Positions 60,414 through 64,000 of a stretch of 64,000 nucleotides of DNA are shown in pieces. Source of the stretch: Bacteroidia bacterium (GTDB lineage: Bacteria; Bacteroidota; Bacteroidia; J057); the NCBI GenBank assembly GCA_030430575.1, contig JAUIKF010000010.1, positions 62,001 to 126,000 of the forward strand, written 5' to 3'. Positions within the stretch are counted from its first letter, which is position 1; each line of letters opens with the position of its first letter. Made by a program: the position numbers and the translations under genes. The notes under the pieces were generated by a model. The model worked only from the letters and a program-made list of their open reading frames with translations. It did not search any database and was not told the DNA's origin.

Positions 60414-61911
60414 GACTGCAAAATACGTAATTCTCGCCCTTTACTTTGGCGTGCTTTTCCTGATCGGGATCCTGGCGTCCCGCCGGATCAAAGGCATGGC
60501 CGACTACTACGTCGGCGGCAAGCGGCTCGGCTACTGGGTCGTGGCCTTCTCAGCCCGTGCGACTGGTGAATCGGGCTGGCTCCTGCTGGGACTGACGGGC
60601 ATGGGGGCCATGGTGGGCGTGAGTGCCTTTTGGGTGGTATTGGGGGAAGTGTTGGGTGTAGGGTTGGCGTGGTGGTTCATGGCCAAACCGTTTAAACGGT
60701 TTTCAGATCAGCACAAGGCGATCACCATTCCCGACTACCTCGTCAGTCGCTTTCAACCGAAAACCCACCTCCTGCGCATCATCGCCGCAACGACCCTTTC
60801 CGCCTTTGTCATCATCTATGTCAGTTCTCAGATCGACATTACGGGCAAAGCCTTCGAGACCTTCCTTGGCTGGGACTATTTTGCGGGAGCCATGGCGGGA
60901 TTTGCCATCGTTTTGTTATATACTTTCTTTGGTGGCTTTGTGGCTGTGGCCTGGTCTGACCTCTTTCAAGGATTGATTATGCTCATTGGCTTGGTGGGCC
61001 TTCCGATAGGGGTGTTTCTGATGATAAAAGATCAAGGCAGCATCGCCGAGGGCCTTGCCAGCATTGACCCTGGCCTCATGAATATCTGGGGAAGTGGCGG
61101 ATTGACTTTCCTCAACGTCATGACCATCGTCGGCCTGCTAGGCATCGGTTTAGGGTTTCTGGGGTCGCCGCAGGTCTTCGTGCGCTTCATGTCCATCAAA
61201 AGCGAAGCTGAGATTCAAAAGGGCCGTTGGGTGGCCGTAGCGTTCACCTTATTGACAGATGCCGCCGCTGTCTGTATCGGCCTGCTGGGAAGGTATATTT
61301 TTACGCAAAATATAGGCCCGGATGCAGTGGAAAGTGTGCTGGGCAACAGCGCAGAGAATGTCCTGCCCATGCTGGTGGACAATTTCTTGCCGCTACTGCT
61401 GTCAGGCATTTATATGGCCGCTGTCATGGCAGCTATCATGTCGACCATCGACTCCTTGCTAGTCGTTGCCTCCAGCGCCATTACCCGCGATTTCTATCAG
61501 CAAATTCTCCGCCCCGACCTCATCGGTCAGCCCATGACCAAGACCTCCCGCATGGTCACGCTCGGAATGGCTTTGCTCGCCCTGGCGATTGCCCTCATGG
61601 TCGCCTGGTTATCGCCCTCCCGAACCGTCTTCTGGTTCGCCATATTCGGCTGGTCGGGCATCGCCGCGACCTTCTGCCCCATGATGATCCTGGCTCTCTT
61701 CTGGCCGCGCTACAACGTCCAAGGGGCCATTGCGTCCATGATCACAGGATTTGTGTGTATTCCGCTATTCAAATTTGGCTTCACGGCCTTGCCAGAAGTG
61801 GGCGTGTATTTTGATAAATTGGCGGAGCTTCCGCCTTCGTTTGCCCTATCGCTGATTGTAGGGATAAGCGTGAGTTTGATGGTTCGGAAGCCTTATGGGG
61901 CGAGCGTTTGA
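60412..61911 (+). CDS. Sodium:solute symporter, PutP-like
   Basis: 499 aa from the ATG giving MTAKYVILALYFGVLFLIGI; an ATG seven codons upstream is possible. About 13 transmembrane helices. SSS-family markers: ADYYVGGKRLGYWVVAFSAR, ATGESGWLLLGLTGMGAMVG (as in PutP), LYTFFGGFVAVAWSD and MAAIMSTIDSLLVVASSAI. It is probably a sodium/proline or related amino acid symporter; the substrate is inferred from family only. It is followed by a perfect 18-bp palindrome AAAGTCAAATTTGACTTT and a terminator. Confidence 0.88.
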   Translation: MTAKYVILALYFGVLFLIGILASRRIKGMADYYVGGKRLGYWVVAFSARATGESGWLLLGLTGMGAMVGVSAFWVVLGEVLGVGLAWWFMAKPFKRFSDQHKAITIPDYLVSRFQPKTHLLRIIAATTLSAFVIIYVSSQIDITGKAFETFLGWDYFAGAMAGFAIVLLYTFFGGFVAVAWSDLFQGLIMLIGLVGLPIGVFLMIKDQGSIAEGLASIDPGLMNIWGSGGLTFLNVMTIVGLLGIGLGFLGSPQVFVRFMSIKSEAEIQKGRWVAVAFTLLTDAAAVCIGLLGRYIFTQNIGPDAVESVLGNSAENVLPMLVDNFLPLLLSGIYMAAVMAAIMSTIDSLLVVASSAITRDFYQQILRPDLIGQPMTKTSRMVTLGMALLALAIALMVAWLSPSRTVFWFAIFGWSGIAATFCPMMILALFWPRYNVQGAIASMITGFVCIPLFKFGFTALPEVGVYFDKLAELPPSFALSLIVGISVSLMVRKPYGASV

Positions 61912-61922
61912 GTCCACTCCAG

Positions 61923-61940
61923 AAAGTCAAATTTGACTTT
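61923..61940 (+). terminator. Perfect 18-bp palindrome after the symporter gene
   Basis: AAAGTCAAATTTGACTTT with no spacer, followed by T, 11 bp after the stop codon. It may be a weak terminator or processing signal. Confidence 0.55.
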
Positions 61941-61948
61941 TACCCTCA

Positions 61949-62252
61949 TTGCGATGGACTAAAATCCCTTTTGATTACCCATATGTATTCTTTTTCATTT
62001 GAGCATCAGGGCTGGAAAACTCACCCCGCTCAGGCCTTCAGCCTTCGCTGCCCCTCTCTAGGCCGCCCACGAGCCTACGCGTAGAGAGGGGCTTTTTTGA
62101 GAAATCTTCGATTTTTTATCTCATACCGTTAGCCTCTTTCTCTGAGAGGGGCGGCAAACGGAAGGGGAGTTCATAGCCAAGGCCGCAAAGCGATCTAGGA
62201 AGCCCATACCCAAAACTTATGGGTAATCAATAGGGGTTTCAAGCCGTCGCAA
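61949..62252. repeat. 304-bp element with 34-bp imperfect inverted ends
   Basis: Left end begins TTGCGATGGACTAAAATCCC and runs to 61982; the right end (62219-62252) is its reverse complement at 28 of 34 positions, including TTGATTACCCAT exactly. Inside is the terminator at 62050-62098 and a second set of AGAGAGGGGC words. No coding potential. Third short element with inverted ends in this window, with no shared ends. Confidence 0.85.
62050..62098 (+). terminator. Intrinsic terminator
   Basis: GCCCCTCTCTA (62050-62060) pairs with TAGAGAGGGGC (62082-62092), followed by TTTTTT. It fits termination of the symporter transcript on the + strand and lies inside the 304-bp element. Confidence 0.9.
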
Positions 62253-62298
62253 TAAACCAAACTCAGGTTTTGAGAGAAGAAGTTCAAACGAAAAAAAA

Positions 62299-63186
62299 TC
62301 AATTTCTCACCAACCCCTTATCGCCACATAATGCTAAGCTTAATTCCCATAGCTTAGCTTGCCATTCAGGGTTCAATACAGCTGCTGCTTCTTCCATGTC
62401 GATGAATTCGTTTTTTTTCGCAGTAATCAGTTTCCCCGACTTTTGTAAGCTTTCATCTTGACTTTCAATAAATAAAGGCGCCATAATTTCGCCACACTTT
62501 TCTATTGAAATAAAAGCCCCAAAGAACTTCGCGATAGATGCTATAGTTCTCATGTATCCGGGAATAATATTGATCTGATTGGTCCAAACAGTCTTGGGAA
62601 TCTGAAAACCAATAAATGACAATTTTGAGTTCTCCTTTTCTCGATGCAAGGCATGTAACCTTGCCAGGAACATTCTTTTGGCCACCATAGCTTGGTGAAT
62701 GCCTCTTTCATACCCCCACTTCCTTTGCATTTGCAGGTCATCCCAGAAAATTTGCCCTCTTTTTGTCACATTAAAAATAACCCTTCCCCCATCTTGCGAT
62801 TTTTCAAGCAGGTCCAGCAAGTTAAGTATCAACAGAAACTGCGATAAATAATTCACTTGAAAGTGGGCATCCATGCCATCTTCCGTTTCAATCCGCTTGG
62901 CGGCATAGCCTAGCCCCGCATTGATGAAAATGCCATCCAGAAAGGCATGTTTATCTTGGATCTCGGTGATGGCTTGCCGCACATCAGAAAGCCTGGCCAA
63001 GTCACACACAACAAAGGAAATGTTTTGATTGGAGGTGGCATGGATTAATTCCTGCGTTACGGCTTCGCATCGCGCTTTTGACCTGCCAAGCATGATGATT
63101 TCATGGGCTTGGTTGTCTATGCCTGCCAGTACTTTGGCTACGCCTTTTCCCATGCCGTTGGTGGCGCCTGTGATGAGTATTTTCAT
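62299..63186 (-). CDS. SDR-family oxidoreductase lacking the usual catalytic tyrosine
   Basis: 295 aa from the ATG giving MKILITGATNGMGKGVAKVL. The Rossmann glycine motif TGATNGMGKG and later FVVCDLARLSDV, FINAGLGYAAKRI and HFQVNYLSQFLLIL fit short-chain dehydrogenases. Where Tyr-x-x-x-Lys is expected the sequence reads HQAMVAKRM, with Ala at the Tyr position. The protein may be inactive as a dehydrogenase or use another residue. It is more AT-rich than its neighbours. Confidence 0.82.
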   Translation of the reverse strand: MKILITGATNGMGKGVAKVLAGIDNQAHEIIMLGRSKARCEAVTQELIHATSNQNISFVVCDLARLSDVRQAITEIQDKHAFLDGIFINAGLGYAAKRIETEDGMDAHFQVNYLSQFLLILNLLDLLEKSQDGGRVIFNVTKRGQIFWDDLQMQRKWGYERGIHQAMVAKRMFLARLHALHREKENSKLSFIGFQIPKTVWTNQINIIPGYMRTIASIAKFFGAFISIEKCGEIMAPLFIESQDESLQKSGKLITAKKNEFIDMEEAAAVLNPEWQAKLWELSLALCGDKGLVRN

Positions 63187-63443
63187 GGGTGTATCTATGT
63201 TCTTGATGAACAACTAGTCGCCAGAATTAGGGATGGATTACACTGGCGCCTTATACAATCATTTTATTTGCCATTAGCTACTTCCTTGATCAGTGGGTTC
63301 CCAGAGTTGAGTTTTATTCCCTTCTGCATTTTTCATTTGGATGCATACCATCAAAACCTTGCCTAAAGTCAGAAGCCCGCCGAAAGACTCACTCAGATAC
63401 TAAAATAAGCCCCTTCAGCTCCTAAAAGGTGCAGAGAATTGCT

Positions 63444-63599
63444 ATGTCTTTCGCCCAATTTTTACCTCAAAAACGACCTTTAAAACCCATTCAGCAAGAT
63501 ATGAGTAACCACTATCCCCTCAATATTGAGTCCCAAAAACACCTAATCCAACTAGGGCGAAACAGAAAGTCTGTAGCACCATCTTTTGTATCCCCATAG
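63444..63599 (+). CDS. Possible 51-aa small protein
   Basis: An ATG-started 52-codon frame (including stop) reading MSFAQFLPQKRPLKPIQQDM and ending SVAPSFVSP. No family was recognised and no leader signals were seen. It could be chance or a remnant; it is listed because the gap is otherwise empty. Confidence 0.2.
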   Translation: MSFAQFLPQKRPLKPIQQDMSNHYPLNIESQKHLIQLGRNRKSVAPSFVSP

Positions 63600-63661
63600 C
63601 GCAGAGCAGCCCTAGCCTGAAGCATGCCCTGAGCGTAGTCGAAGGGAGGCATCGTTCAACA

Positions 63662-63709
63662 AAGGATTAACGGCCGGAACGCGCCCTGCGGTCCCAGCCG
63701 TTAATCCTT
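63662..63709 (-). terminator. Hairpin after the right-edge gene
   Basis: AAGGATTAACGGC (63662-63674) pairs exactly with GCCGTTAATCCTT (63697-63709), 22-nt GC-rich loop. It lies 28 bp downstream of the minus-strand partial gene. Confidence 0.75.
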
Positions 63710-63736
63710 AAAAGTTCTGCTCCGTTTATTTGGAGT

Positions 63737-64000
63737 TTATATATCTGCTACCTCTTTTAGTAAACCCTTTTCCTTCAAACTTTTCATCACTTCCAATTTC
63801 GCTAAAGAAATTCTATTTTTATTACCTTTTCGATAGTTGTAAACTTCTTCAAAATGAACCTTATACAATGCTTGATTTGCCTGTGGTCTAAATTGGTGAG
63901 GGTGTTTGGTTATTTGGTCTGTTAGGGCGTATAAATCAACATCTAATAAATATAAACTTCCAATTGCCCTTGCAATCGCACCAACATTTGTGATTCTATC
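63737..64000 (-). CDS. AT-rich partial gene of unknown function (5' end beyond window)
   Basis: An open frame of 87 codons plus stop enters from the right edge, with phrases IGSLYLLDVDLYALTDQITK, HPHQFRPQANQALYKVHFEE and VYNYRKGNKNRISLAKLEVM. It has no internal stop, and composition (Lys, Asn, Ile-rich) is much more AT-rich than the other genes, suggesting acquired DNA. The visible part is a helical C-terminus. I cannot assign a family. Confidence 0.65.
   Translation of the reverse strand, partial: DRITNVGAIARAIGSLYLLDVDLYALTDQITKHPHQFRPQANQALYKVHFEEVYNYRKGNKNRISLAKLEVMKSLKEKGLLKEVADI

Larger units (their letters stand above)
63187..63736. other. Long gap with little recognisable content
   Basis: About 550 bp between the SDR start and the right-edge gene. 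It holds one small open frame (63444-63599), the generic word TGAGCGTAGTCGAAGGGAGG, and a terminator hairpin (63662-63709). Nothing else was recognised. Confidence 0.5.

Overview
The window looks like chromosome of a Bacteroidota bacterium, most likely Saprospiria (Lewinella/Haliscomenobacter-like). At least six large secreted proteins end in a type IX secretion (T9SS) sorting domain with the YPNP-type motif. Other lineage-typical content is a DUF1501/DUF1800 pair, lipoproteins, a TPR anti-sigma factor, a CHAT protease and a DUF1703-type ATPase. Start sites lack Shine-Dalgarno sequences. No tRNA, rRNA, CRISPR array, transposase or prophage was recognised. The taxonomic placement is inference.

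Layout. 1-9.8 kb: a VioB-like ferritin-like protein running off the left edge, a membrane/SRPBCC protein, an alpha-solenoid protein, a T9SS beta-helix/dockerin/cohesin-like protein, an orphan antitoxin and an AAA/PD-(D/E)XK protein. 9.9-21 kb: an ECF sigma/anti-sigma pair, divergent from a run of lipoprotein, two PKD-type T9SS proteins and a periplasmic CHAT-TPR protease. 21-35.6 kb: another T9SS protein, histidine ammonia-lyase, DinB-like, CPBP-like and peptidase T genes, the paralogue of the alpha-solenoid protein, a secreted M4 metalloprotease with a lipoprotein, an aminotransferase and an SH3-like protein. 35.8-39 kb: an FtsX/MacB-type permease followed by three related Cys-x-Phe-Cys-Gly proteins. 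39.3-46.8 kb: a TetR-controlled efflux operon (TetR, TolC, HlyD-type adaptor, two ABC ATPases, two ABC-2 permeases). 47-54.7 kb: a minus-strand series ending in the kelch-T9SS, DUF1501 and DUF1800 genes. 55-64 kb: two tandem OmpA-like proteins, TfoX-like, EEP-family, methyltransferase, sodium-solute symporter and SDR genes, and an AT-rich partial gene at the right edge.

The most unusual content lies between the genes. Many intergenic gaps are filled with palindromic elements built from a small set of recurring words: heptad arrays of CCCTGAA/CCCTAAA, GTTCTAGG, GAACAAGGAA, CATATAAGG, GTCATTTCGAC, and AATCAATAAT. The elements are nested inside one another: the same core hairpin occurs inside different outer shells, up to four concentric levels at about 53.0-53.3 kb. 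Several genes take a stop codon, a C-terminus or a start codon from these repeats. Two heptad arrays have exactly 13 copies each and both end within 15 bp of a start codon; one has the plant-telomere unit CCCTAAA. A 56-bp perfect palindrome separates two convergent genes. I regard this nested word system as the best candidate in the window for something undescribed.

All statements come from reading the sequence by eye. Family assignments rest on recognised motifs, not on searches.
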